From Chimonanthus salicifolius (lineage: Eukaryota > Streptophyta > Magnoliopsida > Laurales > Calycanthaceae): DNA of 64,000 nucleotides. The notes beneath the pieces are model-generated. The model did not search any database. It was not told the origin of the DNA and saw only the letters and a list, made by a program, of their open reading frames with translations. A program made the position numbers and the translations under genes. Shown here piece after piece: positions 47,102 through 58,215 of this stretch (the stretch's first letter is position 1; the number at the start of each line of letters is the position of its first letter). The stretch covers positions 27,507,175 to 27,571,174 of the forward strand of contig CM023540.1 in NCBI GenBank assembly GCA_013350335.1, read 5' to 3'.

Positions 47102-47861
47102 CTTTTGCTGGAACTCTTCTCTTGAGTTGTACTTAGTTATGCCTTTTTTTATTATTCTTTAGAGTTTAATAAAAAAATCCAACTACTGATATTGAAATCT
47201 TACTTCAATAAATAATTCATATACCAAATTTTAGTGTAAATTTCAAATTTTAATCATTTGATCTTAGTGGTTAGAAATCATCGTGCGTTTTTATTCTTTC
47301 TAAAGACATCTAAGTCCTTGAATATCAAATGGCTAAAATTTGATTTTTCAACTAAAAGTTAGTCTATATATTAGCTTGAAATGCTTTCAATCTATATATT
47401 AGCTTGAAATGCTTTCAATCCTACCAAATATTTTAAGGATTTTATGATTGATTAAAAAAAAATAGATCGACATGACTTTATTAAGCTCTCTACTTAATAC
47501 CATCCAAACGCTTGATATAAAGACATATTCATAAGATTCAAAGGTTTTTCTTTTTACAACCCAACTCTAACCAACTTATTGAATCCTAAGTTATCCTTGA
47601 CATGGGTATCCCCACTCCATATTAGAGGTGAGACTAATTTTACGGATAAATGAAACCACATGCAAGTATCATGTATCAGGTAAGTTATGGAGAGTCAAAT
47701 CCAAGACCTTTTGTTTAATCTTAAAAGCTTAGATCAATTAAGCTACCATTTTCTTAATACTTTTTAGTTTTTAGGTTGCTATGATTTAATTTTATAATCA
47801 TATTCATCAATAGAACCATAAATATATGTTAAAATCTCAAGACTGGATTGAGTACACCGTC
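47102..47861. other. AT-rich intergenic DNA, no gene seen
   Basis: Contains a 26-bp tandem duplication (TATATTAGCTTGAAATGCTT..) at about 47369-47420. No gene is seen. Confidence 0.45.
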
Positions 47862-48410
47862 CAAGAATCACTCAGGTTTATATCTGCATATACAGAACCA
47901 TTAACATAATCAACAAAAAGCTGCATTGACATCTGATTTATCTAACAAATCAATGGTCCAAAACAGTAAGGTTCAAACCATTCAGCACCAAATTGCCAAT
48001 GGCTGGACTGGTTCGCAGAGGCTCAGAACACTTAGGACCCAACTCATCAACTAGCTCGTGGACATGGCTGGCTGAGTGGTAGGATCCATTTCCTCCCTTT
48101 AATTGTCTCTAACATCAATTCTACTTCAAAAGTTCTGGTACAATTTCTTTATAATACAAAACTAAGAACTTACAGAGTTACAGGATTTCTTTAACATCCT
48201 CTATGATGATGGAAGAGACATTTTTGCTACGAACAAAGGTATGGGGGAGGTTCAGCATTGATGACATCGCAGAAAACGCAGTTAATAGATTGAATATGAC
48301 TAAAAGATTTTACCTTGTTACAGTTCAAAGTTTGCTCTACCTGGTAATTTTACAGGTTTCATGAATGGTGTCATTAGAGAGAAGCTAGGGATAATTCCCT
48401 GGAATGTGAG
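47862..48410 (+). pseudogene. Decayed partial copy of the SCPL51-like gene
   Basis: Matches the SCPL gene from intron 6 through exon 8: ATCTG..ACAGAAC..TTAACA.AATCAA.AAGC, then CAAATTGCCAATGGC (exon 7, QIANG), then CTAACATCAATT (intron 7), AGGATTTCTTTAAC.TCCT (start of exon 8), and GTTTCATGAATGGTGTCATTAGAGAGAAGCTA..GGTAAGTTTAT (exon 8 end plus donor). Most codons are out of frame, and the middle of exon 8 is rearranged. Confidence 0.75.
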
Positions 48411-48967
48411 GTAAGTTTATTTGTGAAATCACATACAGAGAAGTTCTCAGCTCCATGTTAATCATGTTCATATTTATAATGTAGGGAATTAAACAGACAA
48501 GATTTAGGTAAAATTTCAAATGAATCTCAATCCAAATAGGTCTCTTGTGTTGTGTTAAAACATCTTTTTTATCACACAGAAACAACAGTATAAAAAAAAA
48601 AGAAAAAGAAAAAAGAGAAAAATCAACAAAGAGAATCAAACCAAAACATAAAGATTTACCTAGTTCCCTTTCCGTATACCCATGGGTTAAACACTGATCC
48701 ATTGTGCTCAAAGGCAAACAAATTGAAGCTTGTTACAATTTTCGCTCTCTACTCTCTCACAAAAAATGATATTATATATGCCCTAATTAGGGTTTATATA
48801 AAGTGAAATGTGAAAATTACAAAACTGGGCCTCTAATAAAATTTTGGACCCTAGACAAGGGAACACTGCCCCCGTTTGACACCTTGGAAGCTTAGTACAG
48901 ATCTCAACCTGCGACCAAATCGATAATACATCCTTGATGATCAAGCTCCACTTAACTTAATATCTTA
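48411..48967. other. AT-rich intergenic DNA, no gene seen
   Basis: The 110-codon minus-strand ORF (48385-48717) runs over an A-rich stretch and overlaps the SCPL remnant; it has no recognisable family. Confidence 0.45.
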
Positions 48968-49839
48968 ACTATGACCAGGGGTCAAAAATTCGGTCGATAT
49001 TGTGCATATGGGCCGAATTATATCGGATTTTCGACCACCAATCTATATTCGCCGTACAAAAGAAAATTCGGCCGATATGATCGAATTTTTAACCGATAAT
49101 TTGGTCATGATATCGGCCCAATTTTAAAAATTCGGTTGTTTTTTTTTAAAGCCTTTTTTTTTTTAGAAATATCAGCCAAGATGACAGATATATCGGTTGC
49201 AAATCTCGGTCGAATCTGGGCCGAATTTCGTTTGGACCTTGCCGTTTTTTCCAAAATTGAGCTTGGGCCCAACTCAACTTCGGCGATATTTTGACTGATA
49301 TATCGGACGATATCTCATGTCCAATATATCGAGCGAGATCTCACCTATCAACCAATTTCTTCCAGTCAAATCTCTGTGTACAGCGGACTGCAGGATTCGG
49401 CTGGTCCGGCATGCGTGAATATTTTATTATTTTTTTTTAAATCTGAAAAATGGACCCGGTCCAATTTTTTTCTATAAATACCATTCACCTACACTTCAAA
49501 TTTCACACACTTATTTTCAAGAAAAAAACTAGATTTTACCATTTCTCTTCCAAAAAAAATTTCACTCTTCATTACTTGATCTAACTAAGTTCTAAAGGAC
49601 CCAGATTTGGTTGAAACTGAATGATCCAGACCGTTCAAAGTTTTCTTCATTTATAGATCTACTGATCTTGTAAGTTTTGTAATTTATTTCCATTTATCTA
49701 TATTTTTTTTTTTCAGCCAAAAATAACATAAAAGTGTTATAATTTGTTAAAAAATGCTTGAACTTAAATAACATATGCGGTAAATAAAAGTTTTATTAAG
49801 GTGTTATAATTTTTTCCATCTGAATGTATCTGTAGTTAT

Positions 49840-50480
49840 TTTTTGTGTACTTTGTTAGTTACTATTTTTTTTCAATTATTTATTCATTTTTGTTAACTAT
49901 TTCAATATAAAATAGCATAAATGAAAAAAAAAAGTTAGAAAATGATAAAGCCTATAAAATAATAGATGAATTTTTTTATTTGCTCTTAGTTACTGTTACC
50001 AACATGTCAAAATTTACAACAACATTTTTTACTTTCATTTACTCTTTATTTTAATTATTTCATTATAAAATATTGTTTATGAGTTATAAATGTTAGAAAA
50101 TGCTAAAACCTATAAAATAATACATTAAATTTTTTTATTTGCTCTTAGTTACTGTTTACTAACATGTCAAAATTTCCAGCAACATTTTTCTTTTATTTAC
50201 TCTCATTTTTTTTAATTATTTCATCATAAAATATGGTTTATGACTTATAAATGTTAGAAAATGATAAAACCTATAAATTAATAAATTAATTTTTTTTATT
50301 TTCTATTATTTACTTTTTACTAACATGTAAAAATTTCCAGCAACATATTTTCTTTATTTAATATTTCTTTTAATTATTTTAGCATAAAATGTAGATTATG
50401 AGTTATAAATGTGGGAAAAGGGTAAAACGTTTAAAATAATACATGAAATTTATTTATTTGCTGTTATTTACTGTGTACTA
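49840..50480. repeat. About four copies of a 160-bp tandem repeat
   Basis: The landmark TATAAAATAT..TTATGAGTTATAAATGTTAGAAAATG.TAAA recurs at about 49902, 50061, 50222 and 50381 (spacing 159-161), with TTGCT.TTA.TTACTGTTTAC and AACATGTCAAAATTTCCAGCAAC in each unit. AT-rich; lies inside the 2.67-kb hAT-type element. Confidence 0.8.
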
Positions 50481-50631
50481 CTTTTTTATAATTATTTTTT
50501 TTATTGCGGCGGGCTTTGAGAGAGAGTCGTCGCGATATGCAAATGGGCGGCCATTGTGGTGCAGGTAATATAAAAATTATATTTTTAGAAAATGATAAAT
50601 ACATTTTATTGAGAAGGAAATTAGAAAAAAA

Positions 50632-51112
50632 ATGCCAATCCACTTATTTTTATTAATCTATGCGGGTGGGTCCCGCCATGGTGGTGCAAGTGGGTCCAGT
50701 TTAGATAAGAAGAATACCGGATTATGGGCTACATGGAAATCAATGAAAACTATATTTTGCATGGGTAATCAAAATGCACCCATTGATCCGCTCTATGACA
50801 TCAATGCAAAAACCGTCGGCCCCTGCGGATCCAACATGGGATAAGCCCGCCTCTTTGATGCAATGGAGATTAGACCAGACCACAAGAGACGAGGCCAAAA
50901 AAGGCATTGGAAAAGCTGCGACAAAATACTTCGCAAATATTCACAGGCCAGCAAGGGATATAGAAAATCCCTATCTATGGGCCCTTTGTTATGCATCTGC
51001 AATTGTTGGGCCCGGTTATGAGTTTGAAGAACATTCTCCATATTGGTGGTGTTCGTATTTAAATGTAGCTGAAATGCATGAGAAAAAATTATCTTTTGAG
51101 TTTAGATCTTGA
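50632..51112 (+). CDS. Unidentified ORFs carried by the hAT-type element
   Basis: Two overlapping frames: 50632-50844 (70 codons, ..GGSRHGGASGSSLDKKNTGLW..) and 50774-51112 (112 codons, ..DEAKKGIGKAATKYFANIH.., ..HSPYWWCSYLNVAEMHEKK..). The amino-acid composition of the second (Trp, Tyr, Glu, Lys balanced, few repeats) looks protein-like and unlike the AT-rich surroundings. The family is not recognised. It could be a remnant of the transposase gene split by a frameshift, or a captured host gene fragment. Confidence 0.35.
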
Positions 51113-51648
51113 AAGTTTTTTCATTTAGTTAATTTTTAAAAACTCTTCAGTTAATGATTTAAATGGAATTTCTTATAATGAAAAATGTATGACATTTGTG
51201 TGGTTATTAGTTAAGTGATTAGGACCCCATTAGTTTCATTTTCTAATATTGTTTCTACATTATTATGTAATTTTCAATCATTTTATTTTTATTTTTTATT
51301 ACTATAATTCATAACTTAAAATAACACTCATTGACTAAGAAAATAGATTATGAAATTATTTCTTCAAATTTTCTTCATTTATATGCTTTTCCTTGTAATT
51401 TTCACCATTTTATTACTAATTATATAATTTCCCGATATTAAAACTTCAAAAATATATTAGAAGATGTAAATGTCCGATATTTTATGATAAAATTACATAT
51501 TCAATAAGCCATAGTTAATTGCATTTACTGTAATTTTTTTGGAATTTTTTTTTTAAAAAAAAAAGGGCAGGAGAGAGAAAAAGTGCTGCCGATATGAAAA
51601 ATCGGCCGAGATCTCGGCCCGGCCGATTTTTCTACCCCTGACTATGAC

Positions 51649-52760
51649 TCATGTACACGCATACAACCCCAAATTTTGAAATACTAAATTTTGGGTGATA
51701 TTTTTTGGTCTGGGCCTCTATCGAAATGAGACAATTGGTGAAATTGTAGTTCTTTTGAAATTATAATAAAACCAACATCAGAAAAAAATACTTGTGGATA
51801 TTTTTTAAATTTCAGTTTTTGGATTTTTTTTTTGAAAATAAAAGTACTTGGGCCCAAAATGGGCCAGAATAGGCGATATTTCAGCCGAAACTTTCTGCCT
51901 CCTAGAGACCGAATTATCAGTTTTCTACGACATTCAAAACCCAAATTGGGCCAGGTCTAGCTTTTGATAAATCGTTAATTTATTTGTTTCCAAGTTTTGA
52001 CCTTCGATCAATATGTACCATTTGGGTTCAGCCGAACCTGGACCTGGGCCTGGTGGAAAATGGAAATTTGATTTGGGCCAACACCCGTTGAGAACCCGTG
52101 CATGGCTATAGAGATGACTAGTGATTCAAATCATACTCTCAATATGGTTTTCGAATGTCTTTACGTATACTTGTTGAAGTCATGGGGGTTCGAACTTGGC
52201 ACCAACAATTTCTTGAGACAGGAGATTACCAATTGAACTACATCCATATTACTATATTATCAAATTGTGAACTAAATATATTTAGTTTGATGATTGCTTT
52301 AATAATTATTATTAAACTATCTAGATCCATTAATTGAAGAATTGATGTAGATCTATAACAACTCAATTAGATCTAATAGATAATCTTTGGATTTGAATTG
52401 ATGGATTGGTTGAATTAAATTACATGATTTCATTTTTGGTAATGGATGCCCGTGGATTTGTTTTTGAGAATTAAATTACACATGATTTGAGTGTAGGATA
52501 CTAATATTTTACTTACAAATAAGAGGTAGAACATAACAAGTTGACTTTAGATAATGAGAATTTAATCGGAGATTGGATCATGAGAATATATGTATAGATG
52601 GTGGGCAATTCATCTCATTGCTAAAATATTTATGGATTTAAAGAATTTCATTATTCTTTGCATTACCAATCAAAAAATAGAATATTTGTCGAGGGAAAAT
52701 CTCCCCTCAGTTACAAGATTTCTTGGAAAACAGAGGCAAAGAGCCAGACACCACCTCCAT
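51649..52760. other. AT-rich intergenic DNA, 3' flank of the ATL gene
   Basis: A probable minus-strand SINE-like element at about 52160-52240: its complement has an A box TAGTTCAATTGGTAATCTC and a B box CAAGTTCGAACCCC. No gene is seen. Confidence 0.45.
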
Positions 52761-53636
52761 TCATAGTGGAAGGCTTGAACTGTCTGCACCACCTCTATTC
52801 AGTCGTAATCGAGAAAAGGACTTAATTAGCATAGAAGATGAAGATTCAGTTTGTCTCTTGGATCCTCTCCTCCATGACCCAGATCTTGAACATTCGATTT
52901 TGGAAGAACACGAAGGCGAAGAAGGAGATTGATCTAGCATAATAGAAACATTAGAGCAATCTGATATGGATCGCTTTAATTGAGCTAGTGAAAGTTGTGG
53001 GTTTCTATCAACAGAGAGAAAACCAGAAGCACAATGGCGCAAAGAACCTTTCGATCTCCTCAATGCATGAGATACACTGGCACCGGCATCGACAGGAGTT
53101 ACAATGCCACCTTGGCTCTGTGACTCATGTAGAAGGTGACCTGAATCTCGTTCATCAACACTGATAATCACAGACAGTGATGGAGATGCAGGGGAGACAA
53201 TCTGTGATCGGCAAAGCGGGCAATTGGAGTGAGAGATGAACCATTCATCAATGCACTGAAGATGAAACAAGTGGTGACAATTCGGCAAAATCCGAATCGG
53301 GTCACCTTCTTCCAACTCCCCCAAGCAAACAGAGCATTCGCATTGATCCACGCCGAGCAATTCCTGTTTCTTGCGCGTGTAAGCACAAATTGGGATGGAT
53401 TCTAGCACCTTCTCGTCCACCCCTGTTTTAGTGTTGCCCATGTAGTGAGGTTGTCTGGCGTTTGCCGCGGCTAGGCCAGCGCCGCGGATGCAGAATTTTG
53501 ACACTATAAAATGGTAAACCACTAGTGCTATAGATGTACCCATAAACCCAGCCATGGTTATCATCAGAGGTGTGAAAATGTGTTGGGGAGAAGGAGGAGA
53601 TTGGGGGAGAGAGGGAGAAGACAGTGGGAGAGCCAT
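52761..53636 (-). CDS. ATL-family RING-H2 E3 ubiquitin ligase
   Basis: Intronless, 291 residues, the usual ATL architecture. A membrane segment lies at about 24-49 (MITMAGFMGTSIALVVYHFI..). A basic/GLD-like region (TGVDEKVLESIPICAYTRKK, 71-90) follows. The RING-H2 domain at 101-142 has all eight ligands: Cys101, Cys104, Cys120, His122, His125, Cys128, Cys139, Cys142. The preserved Pro140 after Cys139 and the Trp132 contact favour E2 binding. The C-terminal half is Ser-rich (SSSPSCSSK.., SGSWRRGSKR) and of low complexity, ending ..GADSSSLPL. The protein is expected to sit in a membrane and ubiquitinate partners with an E2 enzyme; substrates are unknown. The individual ATL number cannot be assigned by eye. 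The start at 53634-53636 places the Pro/Ser N terminus just before the membrane helix. Confidence 0.93.
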   Translation of the reverse strand: MALPLSSPSLPQSPPSPQHIFTPLMITMAGFMGTSIALVVYHFIVSKFCIRGAGLAAANARQPHYMGNTKTGVDEKVLESIPICAYTRKKQELLGVDQCECSVCLGELEEGDPIRILPNCHHLFHLQCIDEWFISHSNCPLCRSQIVSPASPSLSVIISVDERDSGHLLHESQSQGGIVTPVDAGASVSHALRRSKGSLRHCASGFLSVDRNPQLSLAQLKRSISDCSNVSIMLDQSPSSPSCSSKIECSRSGSWRRGSKRQTESSSSMLIKSFSRLRLNRGGADSSSLPL

Positions 53637-54999
53637 CTGGTCGACTTACAAGGATTATTTGGATGGTTGCCTTCACTTAGAAATCTTTCTTAGCTCTCAG
53701 CTCTTTAATAAAGCTTTCTGCAATCTAGAAAAGGGCGATTGGACCAACCATTGATGGACCCTTTAATGGTTGTTTGGCTTTGAGTTGTGGAAGGATTCAA
53801 ACCTTCGTTTTCTTGTTCTTATCAACCTCCATCAGCGCCTGCTGATTTTATAGATATCTTCACAGATGAGTTTAGGTAAGCAGTTTGGATTGCACAGGCT
53901 ATTTAATATGTAAGGAAATGCTACTTGGCTGTGTTTGCAATGTGGAGACAAATCCATATGCTGGTGAACAATGACATCAAATATTTTACTAAATGAGATA
54001 GGTCAGAGGAGGACTGCTGAATATTTTGAGAAAACCGTTAACTAAGAACATGGCATTAATTAGATGGATTGCCTTCGTGTGAAAAGAAATATGTAATGGA
54101 GTTAAAAGATCCTACTAATAAAGGCGTTTAGATTTTCTAAATGTTAAAAATTGGATTCAATGGTCATTTGTAATAACTTTTTTAGATTTTGCGGAGTCTG
54201 ATCACCAGAGGTGTACTGTTCATCCGACCAGCACGGTTACGGGTCAAGTTCTGTATTGAGCTCATTAGGGGTCATTTGGACGACAATTTCGTAATTTCAT
54301 GTAAACCCTAATTAGAGTACTATATATAGTTATATGTCCTTTGTGTTTTTGTCTTTAAGCATGTTGGATTGGTGTGAACTCGTGAATATACTAAAAGGAA
54401 ATCACATAAATCTCTATTTGGTGATTTACTTCTCTTTCTTGATTCTTTTTGCTTTTTCAGATATTGTTGCGTATGTAGTTGAGAAGGGGATTTCTCTCAA
54501 CACACGTAATTTGAAGTAATGGCTTTCAGCCATTTAAAAATATTTATTCAACTATTCATTTTACTGTTGCAGATCAAAAGGGGAAAATCAATAGAACTGA
54601 ATTACTGATATTTGAAATATTTTAAATCCCTCTTTATATCTGTGAGAGCTCTACCAGAAGGCATGCAGTGTTTCCATGCTGTTGTAATCTTGCTAGTATA
54701 ACCTCATGTAGTAAGGCCAGATAAACCTATATTTTTGCATGCTATTGTTCATGATTGTTGACATGTTTGGAGCATTTGACGTCAAGTTAGGTGAAGTAAA
54801 CTACTTAAAATCTAGATTTTAGTCTTGGTGATAATGTTCTTGACACATGTACTCCTTTCAAGGGTTGGATGTAGATCTCAAATGAGGGGAGTCTTATCTT
54901 CTGCAAGGGGTTGTTCGTCTCCTCTAAGGGAAGTAATTTTACGAAAAAAATGTCTCAGTTTTATTTTTGTCTTCTAGTAGGTTCTTTAGAAATTCAAAT
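53637..54999. other. ATL upstream region and intergenic DNA
   Basis: No second gene is seen. The first few hundred bases would hold the ATL promoter on the minus strand; no confident TATA box was picked. Confidence 0.45.
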
Positions 55000-55004
55000 T
55001 TGTG

Positions 55005-55337
55005 TTTTTATGAAGTTTACAAAAAGCTTCACATCGTCTGGATTAAAAAATCAATGACTATATAATACTTAGGCACTCTCCTCTAAATGACTACTTTTTT
55101 AGAGTGAGTTCTACTTTAAGAATTTGAATATGGTTTTCTTCAAGGTATCAGAGTTCGGCTCCTTAGATATCTCTATGTACAACCGCTGCATGTGAGGGAG
55201 TGTGTGAAGTTCACAAAAAATCTCACATCGTCTGACTGAAAAACCAACCATTTTATATAACACTTAGGAATCCTTCTTTTAATAGTTAGCTTTTGAGAGT
55301 GAGTTCTACCTCAAGAATATTAACATGGTTTTCTTTA
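55005..55337 (+). mobile_element. TRIM-like miniature LTR retroelement
   Basis: Two direct repeats of about 132 bp (about 55011-55142 and 55205-55337) share TGAAGTT.ACAAAAA, TCACATCGTCTG, ACTTAGG, GAGTGAGTTCTAC.T.AAGAAT and ATGGTTTTCTT. The first is followed directly by AGGTATCAGAGTTCGGCTC, close to the TGGTATCAGAGC primer-binding site (initiator Met tRNA). The second is preceded by the purine tract GTGAGGGAG and starts TGTGTGAAG. The interior is only about 60 bp with no coding capacity, fitting terminal-repeat retrotransposons in miniature. No target duplication was found. Confidence 0.75.
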
Positions 55338-56084
55338 TTAACTCTAGAAATTTGTCTTTGTTTTTTGCACTAAAATCTTTATTTTCGTTAAAAATAAATG
55401 AAGTATTGTCTTGGTGATTAAGAAAACCCTCACCTTTTCCTCATTAATTCTACTGTGTCTCCCTATCAGAAGTGGATTCATCGGAGAAAGAGGAAAATGT
55501 CTTTTCTATTCTTAACAAGGAGCCTTTTATCTCATAGAAGAAGAAAAAAAAAAGGTGATAGTTTCCATACTCTTCATTTTCCATAAGTGAAAAGTGATAA
55601 GCAATCTTAAATAAATGCATTTTATTGGGTTTAATGTTTGAGAAGTTTGTCTTTGGGGGTGTGAGGCTGCTTGGGAGGAATTCTCTATTTGGGGTTAACC
55701 TTGGGTGTCACCATCAGGTTCCAGGAATAGCTATTTTGTGAAGGGGTGGTTTGATGTTTACGTGGAATCCTCACATTGGTGCTGTATTTTCTATGAATCT
55801 TGGCTGCTGCAAATTTGGTGAGCTACATTTTCCAAAAACGTTACATATGATAGTTCAGTCTGCAACTCTATATTGTAAATAAGGAAATAAAACCTTTACT
55901 GCATGAAATTCTTTGAGAAGCTATATAAATTTTACAAAATTATTCTCCATCTACTAATATGGAATAAAAAAGAATGATTATATATATATTGATTTCTCTC
56001 TCTCTCTCTCTATATATATAACCAACCATTATTCTATAAATTAGATAATAGCCATTTTAAACTAACTCTGGTAATCTTGCAATT
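55338..56084. other. AT-rich intergenic DNA, no gene seen
   Basis: A (CT)n(TA)n microsatellite at about 55997-56022. No gene is seen. Confidence 0.45.
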
Positions 56085-56092
56085 GTCTCGTA

Positions 56093-56312
56093 TAGGGGTG
56101 TAAACGACCTGGATCCGGCCTGTAAATTGTCCTGGTCCAGCCTGATAAATAAGCAAACATGGCGAATCCTAAGGTACATTTTTATATATAGGGATCGGAC
56201 TCGGATAGTCCGTTTATTTCTGATGGTCCACAGACGGTCCGTAAGCCCGTCGGACTCACTGAACAAATGCAAGTTTTTAACCTTGGAACTAGGTCCATTT
56301 ACAGGCCCAATT
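56093..56312. mobile_element. hAT-like MITE with GTAAACG ends, second copy
   Basis: Left end TAGGGGTGTAAACGACC; the right end is probably GGTCCATTTACAGGCCCA. The interior is rich in GGTCC/GGACC and CGGTCCG motifs like the element at 9884-10053. Flanks GTCTCGTA and ATTTCATA match only 5 of 8, so the right boundary is uncertain. Confidence 0.5.
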
Positions 56313-57546
56313 TCATATACTTTGAACCTCACATATGTTCATTATAATGTCATATCTTATACAAATAAGGGTTGAAAATCCAAAAGTGTGCGACATGGCA
56401 CTTAATGCTTCGTTCACTTAATTTACTTTCATTCTTAAATAAATTTTAAATCAACTAAAGAATAAACAATTACCCAAAATCACTCTCACACTATATAATA
56501 TACATAATCACACCATCTCCTTACTCTTTAATTTATTCACCTCTCTCTCTATCATAGTAACTTAAATTCGGACAGCTATTCAAAATCTTAGTGAAACACT
56601 TAAGTTGTTATCTCATATGTGTTTTTTATAATAAAAAGGACAAACTAAAGTAGAAAGTTTAATCAAACAATAAAGAGTTGAGGCAACTATTCAATCAAAT
56701 GATATTGAGCATGTTTCTCATCTCTTCTCGAGAAAAAAAGTAAGATATTTCATTGCAAAATTGTGCTCAATTTCATAGGATGGCAATTTCGTCCCAGATA
56801 TCTTCATTACTTGGGGGAAGAATCTCCACGAATTGAATTTTTTGAGGAACACATGGAGGAGAGAATATGAATTGGTTAGACAATATGTGATTGATAAATA
56901 AGAAGATGATTTTTAGCCAGGTACGAATTATATCGTCAAATATTCAATATGATTCCACAAGATCTAAGTGACATATTCTAGTCAATTAAAAGGATCTTCT
57001 AATCAATCTAAAGATCATTTTGATTCTATCAGTAATGAGAATTCAGAATACCAATCAAACAAAGATTCAATAACTAAAAGGAAGATCAATTATTTGGAAA
57101 ACGAAAACTAAGATTAGAGAAAAATCTCTAACGGTGCTAAATCTAAACTCATCATGAAGATGACATTTTTTATTTTGAATAAAATTGACACATATCAAAA
57201 TCAAGAATCCAAATACATTGATCAAAATATTAATATATATAATTTTCATTCCATATTTAATATTATTAAGTAGTCAATATACAACTACTATACTAGACTT
57301 GGTTATGCTAGAAAGACTAGGTGCTCTAATGGATTATATAAAAGAGTAGAACCCATCATATGATTGAAAATAAATGGTTGAATAGATTACCATAGGGACC
57401 AGGCCTATCAAAATATTTAAAATGGAGCTTATTGAAATTATTCTAACCTTTTGATTTTTTTTTTTTTAAGATCAAAGATAAACTATTCGGTAAATTTTTT
57501 TACATGTGATGTTCAATCCAATAGTAATGATGTATGAAATAGATAT
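56313..57546. other. AT-rich intergenic DNA, no gene seen
   Basis: No supportable gene or defined element. Confidence 0.45.
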
Positions 57547-57674
57547 AAATCCAAGTTGCATATAAATCTATATGAAAAAACTAATATTTTAAATAGTTTA
57601 AATTAATCATAAATCCAAGTTGCATATAAATCTATATGAAAAAACTAATATTTTAAATAGTTTAAATTAATCAT
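57547..57674. repeat. Exact 64-bp tandem duplication
   Basis: The 64-base unit starting AAATCCAAGTTGCATATAAA occurs at 57547-57610 and again at 57611-57674 with no visible mismatch. Either a very recent slippage/duplication event or an assembly artefact. Confidence 0.9.
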
Positions 57675-58023
57675 AAATGAACCCCACGTAGAGATGTTAC
57701 ACACTTAGACTACAATGGATTTCTTGCTTGGGCATTTTTAAGTTTCGCAAAATATACTATAGTCTGGACCGCTTATTTATGAGTTGATCCACCAATACTT
57801 GAGCCCATATTAAAATAAATGGGTCAACCCAATTTAAACCCATAGAAACCTAGTAAATGAGTCTACCCAGTCGGCAATATCCAACCTAACCTATTTACCC
57901 AATTAAATTTTTTATTCATTAAAACAAAAAAAAAAAAGTCATTTCTACACTTCGATACATAAAAAACATATAAAGATATCTTATCTATGTCCTAAAAAAA
58001 TATGAGAACATGTTCAAATCAAA

Positions 58024-58215
58024 TTTTTTTTTTTTAGATTAACGTGTGGGAAACTCAGACACAATCCTATTAAAATCCTTACGGATGAGCCCACTATTCT
58101 TAAGACACACTAAAGTTAAGCCATGGAGGCTTGAACCCGCAATCTCCTACTTTCTGAGATGGGAGGCAAACAATAAAATCAACTTAAACCAATCATGACT
58201 CGAGCAGCCAACTCA
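58024..58215 (-). mobile_element. SINE, family 1, most complete copy
   Basis: On the minus strand: A-box-like TTGGTTTAAGTTGATT, then CTCCCATCTCAGAAAGTAGG, B box GCGGGTTCAAGCCTCC, body (TTTAGTGTGTCTTAAGAATAG, TGGGCTCATCCGTAAGG, TGTCTGAGTTTCCCACACG) and a 3' poly(A) tail (58024-58036 read as T on the plus strand). The body matches 21035-21160 and 44757-44845. Confidence 0.75.

Larger units (their letters stand above)
48976..51640. mobile_element. 2.67-kb hAT-type element, ATCGGCCGAT family, copy 8, with internal cargo
   Basis: Ends CAGGGGTCAAAAATTCGG and CCGATTTTTCTACCCCTG. Flanked by identical ACTATGAC duplications (48968-48975 and 51641-51648). Subterminal CGGCCGA/TATCGG motifs are confined to about 350 bp at the left and 60 bp at the right, the arrangement of transposase-binding sites in hAT elements. 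The interior has a TATA box (49473-49480, CTATAAATACC) with a CT-rich leader, a plausible donor (CTTGTAAGTTTTG near 49667), a tandem array, and an ORF near 50632-51112. Neither the hAT dimerisation domain nor a BED zinc finger was recognised. Confidence 0.9.
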
